From Hyphomicrobiales bacterium (GTDB lineage Bacteria; Pseudomonadota; Alphaproteobacteria; Rhizobiales; JAJFHB01), in assembly GCA_021775615.1 (NCBI GenBank), contig JAJFHL010000341.1, positions 1-45,929 on the forward strand: a stretch of DNA of 45,929 bases, given 5' to 3'. The translations under genes were made by a program, and so were the position numbers. The first letter of the stretch is position 1; every line of letters starts with the position of its first letter. The notes under the pieces are model-generated. The model saw only the letters and a program-made list of their open reading frames with translations. It did not search any database and was not told the DNA's origin. Below, one piece after another: positions 1-7,826 of this stretch.

Positions 1-1072
1 GTTCCTGGAGGTGGGGCGCCGTATCGCGCACGTGCTGCAGCAACCGGTGCTGCTCGAAATACTCGATATTGGCGAGTGCCGCCGCGCAGGACACCGGATG
101 GCCCGAATAGGTGTAGCCGTTTGAGTAGACCGATCCGTTGGCCCGATCGGCGCTGATGGCCCCGAGCAGTCTGTCGGATATGGCCATGCCGCCCAAGGGC
201 ACGTAACCGGATGTCACGCCTTTGGCGAATGTGATGATGTCGGGAACGATGTCGAACACCGCCTGCGACGCGAACCATTCCCCGCAGCGGCCAAATCCGG
301 TCACCACCTCGTCGGAGATGTAGATGATGTCGTGCTTCCGGCACAGCTCGCGCATCCGGGGCAGATAGTCTCCCGGCGCCACCAGCAGACCGCCCGAGCA
401 CTGCACCGGCTCGGCGATGAACGCGGCGATGCGATGGGCCCCGAGTTCGGTGATCCGTTGTGCAAATTCATCGACCAGAAAGTCGCAATAGTCGTCTTCC
501 GTCATCCCTGCCTGTCGCCGGTAGGTGTGCGGCGATGCCAGGAACGACACCTTTTCCAGGTCGACGTCGAAGTTGGTTCTGTTGTCGCTCGAACCGGAGA
601 TGGTCGCCGCCAGTTGTGTGGAGCCGTGGTAGCTGTTATGGCGGGCGACGATCAGCTTCTTCTCCGGGCGGCCGAGCACGTTGTTGTAGAATTGCGTAAA
701 CCGCAGCGCAGAGTCGACGGCGGTTGATCCGCCGGTCGTGAAGAAAACCTGATTGAGGTCGCCGGGGGTACGTTCGGCAATGGCGCTGGCGAGCCGTGCC
801 GCCGGACCGCTGGTCGTGTACCAGGGCGAGTTGTAGGACAGCTCCATGGCCTGCGCCGCCATGGCGTCTGCGATTTCCTGGCAGCCATGGCCCACCTGGG
901 TGCACCACATTCCGGCGGGGCCATCCATGATCTGCCGGCCGGTATCGTCAGTAACATAGATGCCGTCGCCGCGGCGCAGAACCGGCCGGGCCTTGTCGAG
1001 CAAGGTTTCCATCTCCTGCCAGGGTTGGATCAGATGGCGCTGTGCCAGTTCTGTATCGGTCGAGCCGGTCAT
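1..1072 (-). CDS. Class III (omega) aminotransferase, C-terminus cut by window edge
   Basis: PLP-dependent fold-type I aminotransferase of the class III family, expected to move an amino group from an omega-amino donor such as a diamine or beta-amino acid to pyruvate or 2-oxoglutarate. Translating the minus strand from the ATG at 1072 gives about 357 residues before the edge. Visible landmarks are a substrate-loop segment GPAGMWCTQVGHG, the PLP-phosphate region FFTTGGSTAVDSALR, the YHGST motif, an ISDEVVTGFGR motif with the PLP-binding Asp, and the Schiff-base Lys near residue 284 in FAKGVTSGYVPLGG. The family is usually 440-460 residues, so roughly 90 are missing. A PhyH-family oxygenase gene lies upstream on the same strand, 115 bp away. 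Substrate not assignable; polyamine:pyruvate aminotransferases are the closest type I recognise. Family call is firm. Confidence 0.88.
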   Translation of the reverse strand, partial: MTGSTDTELAQRHLIQPWQEMETLLDKARPVLRRGDGIYVTDDTGRQIMDGPAGMWCTQVGHGCQEIADAMAAQAMELSYNSPWYTTSGPAARLASAIAERTPGDLNQVFFTTGGSTAVDSALRFTQFYNNVLGRPEKKLIVARHNSYHGSTQLAATISGSSDNRTNFDVDLEKVSFLASPHTYRRQAGMTEDDYCDFLVDEFAQRITELGAHRIAAFIAEPVQCSGGLLVAPGDYLPRMRELCRKHDIIYISDEVVTGFGRCGEWFASQAVFDIVPDIITFAKGVTSGYVPLGGMAISDRLLGAISADRANGSVYSNGYTYSGHPVSCAAALANIEYFEQHRLLQHVRDTAPHLQE

Positions 1073-1187
1073 CTTCGAGAATTCCTCTCAATAAGTTCCG
1101 CAGATATCATCTTCTGATTGAACATCCATTCAATATGGTGCGCAAGCAAGAACTTGCTGCCTCCCGTTTTCGATTGGCAAGAGTGCG

Positions 1188-1994
1188 TTACTCGGCGGCG
1201 ACGGTTCTGCTTGCGGCCACCAGCTCCGTCAAACAATCGTCGGCCAGCGGCTCGATCGGCGTGAAGTCGCGGTGGGCGATCCATTCGGGGCGTTTGAATT
1301 GCCGGATATGGTTGTCCACATGGCACAGCGACAGATAGACGATAGTGCGGCCGAAGGGCGAGATGTTGGGTGGGCTGGCGTGGACCAGGAGAGATGAAAA
1401 CACCAGCATAGAGCCGGCCGGTCCGGTGGGCGCCACGCAGCCGCCACGCTCGGCGAGGCTCGTTACCATCTCGCGGTCCAGCGTCCACAGGGGATAGCTC
1501 GTGGTTTCCACGTCGTGACCCGCCTCGATCACGCCCTGCTTGTGGCTTTTCGGAATGAAGAGAAGAGGTCCGTTCGCGGCGGTCACTTCGTCGATGAATA
1601 CCGCGATGTTCATGGCCCGGGGCTCCGGCATGAGGTCGTCGCGCGCCCAGGTGCCATAGTCCTGGTGCCACTGCCAGATGTCGCCGTCGAAGGCCGCTTT
1701 TGCGTTGACCTTGAACTGGTGCATGTAGACCGGCCCGTCGACCAGTTGCATGACCGGCTCGACGAGGCGCGGATGGGCGCCCAGCCTTCGGAACCCTTCA
1801 TTGTAGGTATGTGCCGCGAATGCGGTGCGCGCGACGCCGGACTTCTCGCGGACCACTTCCTGACGGTCCATGGCGTAGACCTTGTCGGCCTCGCGCCGCA
1901 GCATGGCCGCTTCTTCCAGACTGAACTGCCCGGGCAGGAACAGGTACCCTTCCTCATCGAACTGGGCGAGCTGCTGGTCGTTGAAGCGCATCAT
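1188..1994 (-). CDS. Phytanoyl-CoA dioxygenase (PhyH) family Fe(II)/2-oxoglutarate oxygenase
   Basis: 268-residue cytoplasmic non-heme iron dioxygenase of the PhyH superfamily, which hydroxylates a small substrate with 2-oxoglutarate and O2. The iron-binding HxD is visible in WQWHQDYGTW. The distal His is in LLVHASPPNISPFGR, where the Arg is the expected 2-oxoglutarate carboxylate ligand. The WHQDYGTW stretch resembles that of ectoine hydroxylase-type PhyH proteins, but other ectoine landmarks and ectABC neighbours are absent, so I do not call EctD. The start ATG at 1994 is preceded on the minus strand by a GGAGGAAG-type ribosome binding site. It lies upstream of the aminotransferase on the same strand and may be cotranscribed; an MFS gene diverges from it. 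Together they could modify and transaminate an amino compound (inference). Confidence 0.85.
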   Translation of the reverse strand: MMRFNDQQLAQFDEEGYLFLPGQFSLEEAAMLRREADKVYAMDRQEVVREKSGVARTAFAAHTYNEGFRRLGAHPRLVEPVMQLVDGPVYMHQFKVNAKAAFDGDIWQWHQDYGTWARDDLMPEPRAMNIAVFIDEVTAANGPLLFIPKSHKQGVIEAGHDVETTSYPLWTLDREMVTSLAERGGCVAPTGPAGSMLVFSSLLVHASPPNISPFGRTIVYLSLCHVDNHIRQFKRPEWIAHRDFTPIEPLADDCLTELVAASRTVAAE

Positions 1995-2050
1995 CTTCCT
2001 CCTGAAGAACGGACGGTGGAGATGATACGTTCAAAATGGGCCGAGCGAAA

Positions 2051-2089
2051 GTGGCGGCACCTGCCGGGTGTGTGACACCCTGCTGCCAC
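2051..2089. promoter_or_regulatory. Long imperfect hairpin in a divergent intergenic region
   Basis: Within the 194-bp gap between the divergent PhyH and MFS genes, bases 2051-2059 (GTGGCGGCA) can pair with 2081-2089 (TGCTGCCAC) through one G-U pair. An inner stem GGGTGT (2066-2071) pairs with ACACCC (2075-2080) around a 3-nt loop. It lies about 100 nt upstream of the MFS start and has no U-tract. It could be an operator or leader structure for either gene; function unknown. Confidence 0.35.
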
Positions 2090-2188
2090 GGTGTGTCAGG
2101 AGACTGTCCGCCGCCGCCGGATTGGCATTGCTCCCGTTCTCGTTCCCGTGCAAGTGTCGCGCTTCGCTTCGTAGGGTGAACCGTCCAG

Positions 2189-3388
2189 ATGACCCAGAGC
2201 ATGCATATTGAAACACCGGGTGCCGCACCGCCGCGGCGTTCGCTGCTGATGTGGTTCTCGGTTGGCCACCTCGCCAATGACTGGGCCCCGGGCGCGCTCT
2301 GGCTGCTGGCCCCGGCCGTGGCGCTCGCCATGGGGCTGACGCCGGCGGAAGTCGGCCTCCTCATCACCCTGCACAGTGCCGGGGCGGCGCTCGCCTATCT
2401 GCCGGCGGGCCTGCTTGCTGACCGGGTGCAGGACCGGGGCAGGTTGCTTGCGGCGACGTTCTGGTGGGTCGGGATCGGCTACTTTCTGGCGTCGTTTGCG
2501 CCCGGGTTCTGGAGCCTTGCCCTGCTGCTGGCAATCGCCGGCATGGGCGATGCCGCCTGGCATCCGATTGCGACGGGCGTGCTCACCCAGGCGAGCCCGA
2601 AGCGCCGTGCGCATGTGCTTGGACTGCACGCAATAGGCGGCACTTTCGCCGAAGTGCTTGCGCCGCTCAGCGTGGGCTTCCTGCTGACATGGTTTGACTG
2701 GCAGCAGACCCTGCAGATTTCAGCGATACCGGCGATTGCGATGGGGATTGTCTTTCTTGTCGTTCAGCGCCGCGTGCCGCGCTCGGAGGCCCAGGCGATC
2801 TCGCGTAGCGATATCGGGGCGCTGTGGCGTGTGTGGTGTTCGCGCGCGGGGGTCGCCATGGTGGCGACGATCAGCTTCTACAACATGGCGTTCATCGCGA
2901 TTTTGAGTATGACGCCGCTCTATCTCCAGGGCGTGCATGGTTTCGACGCGTCGGTGACCGGCATTGTGTTTTCGGCCATGCTGCTGCTCGGGGCGCTGTC
3001 GCAACCTTATGTCGGGCTGATGTCCGATCACGTGGGCCGGCGGGTGGTGTTTCTGGCCGGCAACCTGATTGCTGCAATCGCCGCAATTCTGGTTTTTGTT
3101 CTCAGCGATCCCATCGTGATCATCGGCCTTCTGGTGATTGCCGCTTCGGTATTGGTCGGCATCCGCTCCGCCGCGCTGGCCGCCACCGTCGATTTCGTCG
3201 GGCAGCGGGAGGCGACGACCCTGGGACTTGCCTTTTCGCTGATGGACGGGGTGGGTGCCCTTGGTGGGGTGATTGCCGGTCTCGCCGCCTGGTACGACCT
3301 CAACTATGCGTTTGTCGTCGCCGCTGTGTTGTCTGCAGCCGCCGCCGTTTTGTCGCTGACACTGCCAAGACGATTGCGGGAAGCATAG
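2189..3388 (+). CDS. MFS transporter
   Basis: 399-residue inner-membrane protein with about 12 hydrophobic segments, typical of major facilitator superfamily drug:H+ antiporter-like permeases. The conserved loop 2-3 motif appears as GLLADRVQDRGR near residues 77-88, and its second-half counterpart as GLMSDHVGRR. The N-terminus (SVGHLANDW) and overall layout resemble fosmidomycin-resistance/NarK-like exporters, but the substrate is unknown. The ATG at 2189 was chosen as the first Met before the first membrane segment; the ribosome binding site is weak (GTAGGGTGAA). It is transcribed alone, diverging from the PhyH gene and converging on the serine hydrolase gene. Confidence 0.85.
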   Translation: MTQSMHIETPGAAPPRRSLLMWFSVGHLANDWAPGALWLLAPAVALAMGLTPAEVGLLITLHSAGAALAYLPAGLLADRVQDRGRLLAATFWWVGIGYFLASFAPGFWSLALLLAIAGMGDAAWHPIATGVLTQASPKRRAHVLGLHAIGGTFAEVLAPLSVGFLLTWFDWQQTLQISAIPAIAMGIVFLVVQRRVPRSEAQAISRSDIGALWRVWCSRAGVAMVATISFYNMAFIAILSMTPLYLQGVHGFDASVTGIVFSAMLLLGALSQPYVGLMSDHVGRRVVFLAGNLIAAIAAILVFVLSDPIVIIGLLVIAASVLVGIRSAALAATVDFVGQREATTLGLAFSLMDGVGALGGVIAGLAAWYDLNYAFVVAAVLSAAAAVLSLTLPRRLREA

Positions 3389-3409
3389 AGCTGGTTGTGT
3401 TCAATCTGC

Positions 3410-3483
3410 GCCGGCCCACACCCCTGCCCAACCTCCCCCTAGGGTACCTTGGTGGGGTGGTTGGGCTGGGGGTGTGGGCCGGC
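3410..3483. terminator. Large GC-rich inverted repeat between convergent genes
   Basis: Bases 3410-3433 and 3459-3483 are near-perfect inverted copies: GCCGGCCCACACCCC... against the complement of ...GGGGTGTGGGCCGGC, with one 1-nt bulge. The arms are 24-25 bp and the loop about 25 nt. The repeat sits between the ends of the MFS gene (plus) and the serine hydrolase gene (minus), so a bidirectional terminator is the simplest reading. A REP-like repeat is an alternative. Confidence 0.55.
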
Positions 3484-3517
3484 ACCGAATCACTTAAAGC
3501 GCAACACGCTTTGGTCT

Positions 3518-4654
3518 CTAAAGCAGGCGCGCGATCTGAACCGCGAGATCCGGCATCTTCTGGACGAACTGGCCGTTGCACAGGATCGTGACGAACCGGT
3601 TGCCGCCGCCGAACGGATCCTGCAGGTAGTTGACCGCGCTGAACCCGTGCAGATAGCCCTGATGGTAGAAGCGCCTGGCGCCGCCGGCGGAAATATCCAT
3701 CCAGCCCATGGCGAGCCTTTCGCCCTTCACCGCCGGTTCCGGATTCTTGGCGACAGACGTGAACATCAGCGCCTTGGCCTCGTTGGTCAAAAGGCGGTTG
3801 GACAGCAGCGCCACATTCCACTGGGCGATGTCGAGGACGCTTGACTGAAGGTCGCCGACCCCGAGCGCCCAGTTCGGATGTGTCCGTTTCGAGACGAATT
3901 TGCCCTTCACCGAACCGTGCGCGAAGCCCTTGCCCGGTTTGCCGGGGGCAATGATGCCCGTCGCGTTCATGCCGAGCGGCTTGAAGACATTGTGATGCAG
4001 GAGATCGCCGTACCCGGACGATGTGTGGTTCTGGATGATATGGGTCAGCAGCAGATAATTGGTGTTGCTGTAGTGGCCCCTGGCGCCCGGCTTGAAGCTT
4101 TGCTTGTAGGCCTTGACGAGCTTGAGAAGAGCGTCATGGGTCACCGGTTCGAACTGGTGACGGCGAAACTCCTTGCCGGCTGTGTAGGTCGGGATGCCCG
4201 AGGTGTGGGTCAGAAGGTTGCGAACGGTGATGTTCGCCCACTGCTTCTGTTCGGGAAAATACGACTTGAGCGGGATGTCGATGACCAGCGGGCTGGAGTT
4301 GGCCGGGTTGGACGCCATCAATGCCAGGCCGGCGGTGAACTGCTTTGTCAGCGATCCGATGCGGAAGACCGTTTCGGCCGTCGCCTTTTCACCGGGGCCG
4401 GAACGGCCATACCCCTTGGCGTGAACAAGCGCGCCGTTGCGCCCAAGCGACACCGAGCAGCCCGGGATCCCGCGCTTCTTCATGAAGGCCGTGACGGCGG
4501 CATCAATGGCCTTTTGTTGCTTGGAAGACAATTGCTCTCCGCTTGCGGTGGTGGACACAAGGCATGCACAGGCGGCCATGGCGCACAGTGTCCGCCGTCC
4601 TGGAAAAGCGCGCAGCTTCCGTTCGGATGTGCCGGCGCCTGCAGGGTTTACCAT
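3518..4654 (-). CDS. Secreted beta-lactamase/DD-peptidase-family serine hydrolase
   Basis: 378-residue penicillin-binding/class C beta-lactamase-like serine hydrolase (Pfam Beta-lactamase superfamily), likely acting in the periplasm on a peptide or ester. The catalytic SxxK is Ser101-Lys104 (SLTK), the YxN motif is Tyr195-Ser-Asn197 (HYSNTN), and a late HQG occurs in FYHQGYLHGF. A signal-like N-terminus (Arg-rich, then CAMAACACLVSTTASG) supports export. I start at the ATG at 4654 because it overlaps the stop of the upstream small membrane protein (ATGGTAA), a coupling arrangement; a longer in-frame start at 4738 would run through that gene. It is last in the minus-strand MBOAT cluster, so it may act on envelope glycans or peptidoglycan, but many relatives are plain esterases. 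Confidence 0.82.
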   Translation of the reverse strand: MVNPAGAGTSERKLRAFPGRRTLCAMAACACLVSTTASGEQLSSKQQKAIDAAVTAFMKKRGIPGCSVSLGRNGALVHAKGYGRSGPGEKATAETVFRIGSLTKQFTAGLALMASNPANSSPLVIDIPLKSYFPEQKQWANITVRNLLTHTSGIPTYTAGKEFRRHQFEPVTHDALLKLVKAYKQSFKPGARGHYSNTNYLLLTHIIQNHTSSGYGDLLHHNVFKPLGMNATGIIAPGKPGKGFAHGSVKGKFVSKRTHPNWALGVGDLQSSVLDIAQWNVALLSNRLLTNEAKALMFTSVAKNPEPAVKGERLAMGWMDISAGGARRFYHQGYLHGFSAVNYLQDPFGGGNRFVTILCNGQFVQKMPDLAVQIARLL

Positions 4655-4959
4655 TCGGTATCCTTGAGTGAGAGGAAAACTTCCCGGATGTCGTCGGCCA
4701 CCGACGTCAGCCCGGCCGCGTCCATCAGTTCGTTCCACTGATCGGCGGCGGACACCAGCCAGTCGGAAAACGCGTTGCCGGGCAGGTCGCGGGCATAGGT
4801 GGTGAAACCATTCGAGTTCAACAGCGCCAGGAAAACAACCGCAATGAGCATTGCGCCAAGACCGCGGCGGATGTTTGACGCGGTGGTCGCATCTTCCTCG
4901 CGCCGTGCAGCCTCGGCTGCTTCCGTCTCTTCGAGGCTTTCGGTCTGCTTCTGGTTCAT
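4648..4959 (-). CDS. Small single-pass membrane protein of the MBOAT locus
   Basis: 103 residues, not recognised as a named family. The first 30 residues are highly charged and Glu/Ala rich (ETEAAEAARREEDATT). One hydrophobic helix follows (GLGAMLIAVVFLALLNSNGF, about 33-52), then a roughly 50-residue polar tail with an amphipathic look. The predicted topology is N-in with the tail in the periplasm. It starts 20 bp after the MBOAT stop and its own stop overlaps the serine hydrolase start, so it is embedded in the operon. Small one-helix partners of MBOAT acyltransferases are known (DltX in the Dlt system), so a partner role is plausible, but there is no visible homology to prove it. Confidence 0.65.
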   Translation of the reverse strand: MNQKQTESLEETEAAEAARREEDATTASNIRRGLGAMLIAVVFLALLNSNGFTTYARDLPGNAFSDWLVSAADQWNELMDAAGLTSVADDIREVFLSLKDTEW

Positions 4960-4978
4960 TGTGCTGTCCCGGAGCCCG

Positions 4979-6448
4979 TCAGAACTGGAAATAGATGAAC
5001 GGGGCGACGCCCTCTGGACCGGTTGCCTCCATCAGCAGAAGGCTGATTGCGAGGACGGCGCCGAGAGTGACCATACCGGCGTTCTGGAAGCGCTCGGCGG
5101 TGCGTTCGAACACGTTGCCGGGCAGGAACTGGACCGCGACGGCGCCGGCGACGATGAGGAGCATGAACGGCGTCATCAGTTCGACCTCGCCGGCAAATGC
5201 GAACATTTGTCCGAAGTATGTCCAGACCGTCGTCAGGTCCGGCGAACGAAAGAACACCGCGGCCAGTGAGAAGACGTGAAACGCGAACAGCCAGCCCGCC
5301 CAGTAACTCACGATGCCCTTGGTCCTGGCGACAGCAGGTGAGTCCGGTACGTCGTCCGGCGTGGCACGCGCCTTCTTGACGTCGTGGTAGTAGCTCTTGA
5401 CGATGCGCTCCAGCACCAGCATCACGCCGTGCAGCGCACCCCATATGACGAATGTCCAGGCCGCGCCATGCCACAGCCCGCCCAGCAGCATGGTCAGGAA
5501 AACGTTTTTGTGCATGCGCCAGCCCGAGTCGCGCTTAGGGCCGCGCAGGGCGCGGTAGAGATAATCGCGCAGCCAGGTGGACAGAGAGATGTGCCAGCGC
5601 TGCCACAGGACGACGAGCGAGGTCGCGGCGAGGGGACGGTCGAAATTCTTCTTGAACTGATAGCCGAGAAGGGCCGCCGCGCCGATGGCGATATCGCTGT
5701 AGCCCGAAAAGTCGCAATAGACCTGGACCGCATAGGCGTAATGCGCGCCCCACAAATCGACACTGCCATAGGACTCCGGGTCGAAGAAGACCGGGTCGAC
5801 AAGGTCCACGGCGATGTAATGGGCGACGAAGGTCTTCTTGAAGAGGCCGGATATGATCAGCAGGAAGCCGAAGACCACGGCCGAGTTGGTCAAAACCGAA
5901 CGCTGATTGAGCTGCGGCAGGAAGTGCGACGCGCGCACGATCGGGCCGGCCACCAGTTGCGGGAAGAACGAGATATAGAGAAATAGGTCGAGCGGCGATT
6001 CGACCGGCTTGATCTGGCGCCGGTAGATGTCGACCACATAGGAGATCCCCTGGAACGTGAAGAACGAAATTCCGATGGGAAGAATGATCTCCAGGAACGG
6101 CAGATCGCGCTCAAGTCCCAGCGACAGCAGGATGTCTGTCAGGCTGTCGAGGAAGAAGCCGTAGTATTTGAAGAAGCCGAGAATGGCAAGGTTGAGCACC
6201 ACCCCGACAATCACGACTCTTTTCTTGGCCTGTTTCGATTCCGAACGTGCCAGGCAGATGCCGGCGATGTAATTGATCGTCGAGCTGAGCGCCAGCAGGG
6301 CGAGGAAACGGTAGTCCCAATATCCATAGAAGAAATAGCTCGCCGCCAGCAGGATGACCTTGCGCGGCTGCGCGCGTTCGCGCAGAAGCCAGCTCGCCGT
6401 GAACACGATGACGAAGAAAATTGCAAAGTCGAATGTTGGGAAAAGCAT
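4979..6448 (-). CDS. MBOAT-family O-acyltransferase (AlgI-like)
   Basis: 489-residue polytopic inner-membrane O-acyltransferase. AlgI-like MBOAT proteins carry acyl groups, usually acetyl, across the membrane to modify an extracytoplasmic polysaccharide or peptidoglycan. The N-terminus (LFPTFDFAIFF) and the FFKYYGFF and YFSFFPQLVAGPI-like segments are typical. The catalytic His is about residue 327 in GGLWHGAAWTF, followed by WGALHG. Length matches AlgI relatives. Transcribed with a small membrane protein and a serine hydrolase downstream, and with DUF459 SGNH genes upstream on the same strand. MBOAT plus an SGNH periplasmic partner is the standard pairing for glycan O-acetylation (AlgI/AlgJ-AlgX, PatA/PatB), so the locus is read as an envelope O-acylation system. 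No polysaccharide polymerase is in view. Confidence 0.93.
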   Translation of the reverse strand: MLFPTFDFAIFFVIVFTASWLLRERAQPRKVILLAASYFFYGYWDYRFLALLALSSTINYIAGICLARSESKQAKKRVVIVGVVLNLAILGFFKYYGFFLDSLTDILLSLGLERDLPFLEIILPIGISFFTFQGISYVVDIYRRQIKPVESPLDLFLYISFFPQLVAGPIVRASHFLPQLNQRSVLTNSAVVFGFLLIISGLFKKTFVAHYIAVDLVDPVFFDPESYGSVDLWGAHYAYAVQVYCDFSGYSDIAIGAAALLGYQFKKNFDRPLAATSLVVLWQRWHISLSTWLRDYLYRALRGPKRDSGWRMHKNVFLTMLLGGLWHGAAWTFVIWGALHGVMLVLERIVKSYYHDVKKARATPDDVPDSPAVARTKGIVSYWAGWLFAFHVFSLAAVFFRSPDLTTVWTYFGQMFAFAGEVELMTPFMLLIVAGAVAVQFLPGNVFERTAERFQNAGMVTLGAVLAISLLLMEATGPEGVAPFIYFQF

Positions 6449-6568
6449 TAGAGATCAGGCGCTATGCATGCGGAGCGACTCAGTCCTCGGAGCCGCGTTC
6501 CTTATATGCGCCCCACCATGTCGCGGGCAAGTGAATTGAAGGCGCCGTGCACCACTTGATGCCGGCCC

Positions 6569-7417
6569 TCAGCCGCCCGGTCCGGGCATAATCGCCGGGA
6601 CGGCAAGCGCGGGCTGCATCGCGCCGACTTCCTTGCGCATGATCCGTACGATCTCCCGGGCGAACACCAGTTTGCCGGCGACCGTGAAATGGAGGCCGTC
6701 ATCCTTCCGCAGTCGCCGCTTGGTTCCCTTGAGATCGAGCCCGAAGGATGTGTATTCACCATCCTTTGTCTCGAACAGCGACCAGGTGTCGATATAGGTG
6801 ATGCTGTTGGCTTCAGCCTGGCTCTTGTAGACCTTGTTGAGCTTGCGGTAGTCGCGAGCCATGCGTTTGGAGCGCACGACCGGCAGACCCAGCCAGTAAA
6901 CCGAGCTCGATTTGGATTTGAGCGTGGCGATGAAGTCATCGACGCGGCGGCCGTACTCCTCCGTCCAGGCCGTGCCGAATCGCTCGAGCCGCTTGCCGCC
7001 GGCCGTTATGACCTGCCGGTCATTACCGCCGATCAGGACAATTGCGGTGTCGAAGTCGTGTTCAGCCACGAATGTCTTCACCTTTGCGTTCCAGTTGTAG
7101 ACATCGTCGCGAACCAGCCCGGAAGACACCTTGGTGAATTTTATGAACTCAACATTCTCCGCCCCGCGGTAAAGCTTGTGGAGGCCGTTCCAAAGGTCCT
7201 GGGCGAGTGAATCTCCGATCACGGCGATGCGTTGCGGCGGTGTCTGCTGCGCCAGGCGGGTAGGATCGGATGCGGTTCGGATGGTGGAGCCGGCCATTGC
7301 CTGTGCAGTGAACGCGATAGCCATCGCCATTGCCGTGCATATGATCAAAGCGGCCCTGGCCTGGACCGAAAACTCGGGACGAACAATTGAACTAACCGCA
7401 CGATGAGCTTCGCGCAT
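6569..7417 (-). CDS. DUF459 SGNH-hydrolase family protein, copy 1
   Basis: 282-residue secreted SGNH-fold protein of the DUF459 family. The nucleophile block is IAVIGDSLAQDLW with Ser near residue 70. The block III Asn is in VLIGGNDRQ, and the C-terminal Asp-x-x-His is in DGLHFTVAGK. A hydrophobic signal or anchor segment spans about residues 22-43. I start at the ATG at 7417 (MREAHRAV), which has an AGGAGG ribosome binding site upstream; a GTG 18 codons earlier is the alternative. SGNH proteins beside MBOAT genes generally transfer or remove acyl groups on glycans in the periplasm. It is separated from the MBOAT gene by 120 bp. It is clearly paralogous to the two following copies: the segments SGLVRDD.Y.WN and LPVVRS.RM are shared. 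Confidence 0.85.
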   Translation of the reverse strand: MREAHRAVSSIVRPEFSVQARAALIICTAMAMAIAFTAQAMAGSTIRTASDPTRLAQQTPPQRIAVIGDSLAQDLWNGLHKLYRGAENVEFIKFTKVSSGLVRDDVYNWNAKVKTFVAEHDFDTAIVLIGGNDRQVITAGGKRLERFGTAWTEEYGRRVDDFIATLKSKSSSVYWLGLPVVRSKRMARDYRKLNKVYKSQAEANSITYIDTWSLFETKDGEYTSFGLDLKGTKRRLRKDDGLHFTVAGKLVFAREIVRIMRKEVGAMQPALAVPAIMPGPGG

Positions 7418-7511
7418 TCGGGGCCTCCTTGAGTGTGGTGTGGGCAGCGTTAGCAAGTCGCGTAAAACCACTCAATTCGTTAAGGTCCAAAATGTGTCGC
7501 TTTTTTGGCCT

Positions 7512-7768
7512 AGACCCTTTCTTCTTCTTACGGAATCACTTGACCGGGTTTTCACGTCTTCTGACAAGGCACGGTTCACGCCGTGGTCTGGCTTGACCAC
7601 AAGTGGGCCGTAACGCGGGCAGCGGGCGTGAAAATACGGCCTTCGGTGGGCCAAATCGGCCCGTCGTCAGCGTTGCGGCGCTTGCCCGATGCACCGCATC
7701 GAACTGCGCCTTGCCGAGCGAACCGATTTGGCGCCATCCAGCGTTTCCGTAAGAAGAAGAAAGGGTCT
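7512..7768. repeat. Foldback element bounded by perfect 24-bp inverted repeats
   Basis: The 409-bp gap between DUF459 copies 1 and 2 (7418-7826) holds no supportable gene. It contains a perfect 24-bp inverted repeat, 7512-7535 (AGACCCTTTCTTCTTCTTAC then GGAA) and 7745-7768, around 209 bp. Inside are a second inverted pair, TTTTCACG 7549-7556 with CGTGAAAA 7627-7634, and a small hairpin, CACGG 7570-7574 with CCGTG 7581-7585. The arrangement of long terminal inverted repeats and a non-coding core is MITE-like, but I see no flanking target duplication. It could instead be a cruciform-forming regulatory or terminator structure for the paralogous genes. Confidence 0.5.
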
Positions 7769-7826
7769 GGCGCTCCCAACCGGCGCGAATCCGGTGGGCA
7801 CGACGAATTAGTTGCCGGCGCGTCAT

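Noticed and set aside
1117-1134. ATTGAA/TTCAAT inverted repeat upstream of the left-edge aminotransferase
   Set aside because: Only 6-bp AT-rich arms; could easily be chance.
1188-1994. Ectoine hydroxylase EctD
   Set aside because: The HxD region is similar, but the wider EctD signature and ectoine genes are missing.
7418-7826. A protein gene in the gap between DUF459 copies 1 and 2
   Set aside because: Open frames here are short, cross the inverted repeats and show no recognisable protein features.
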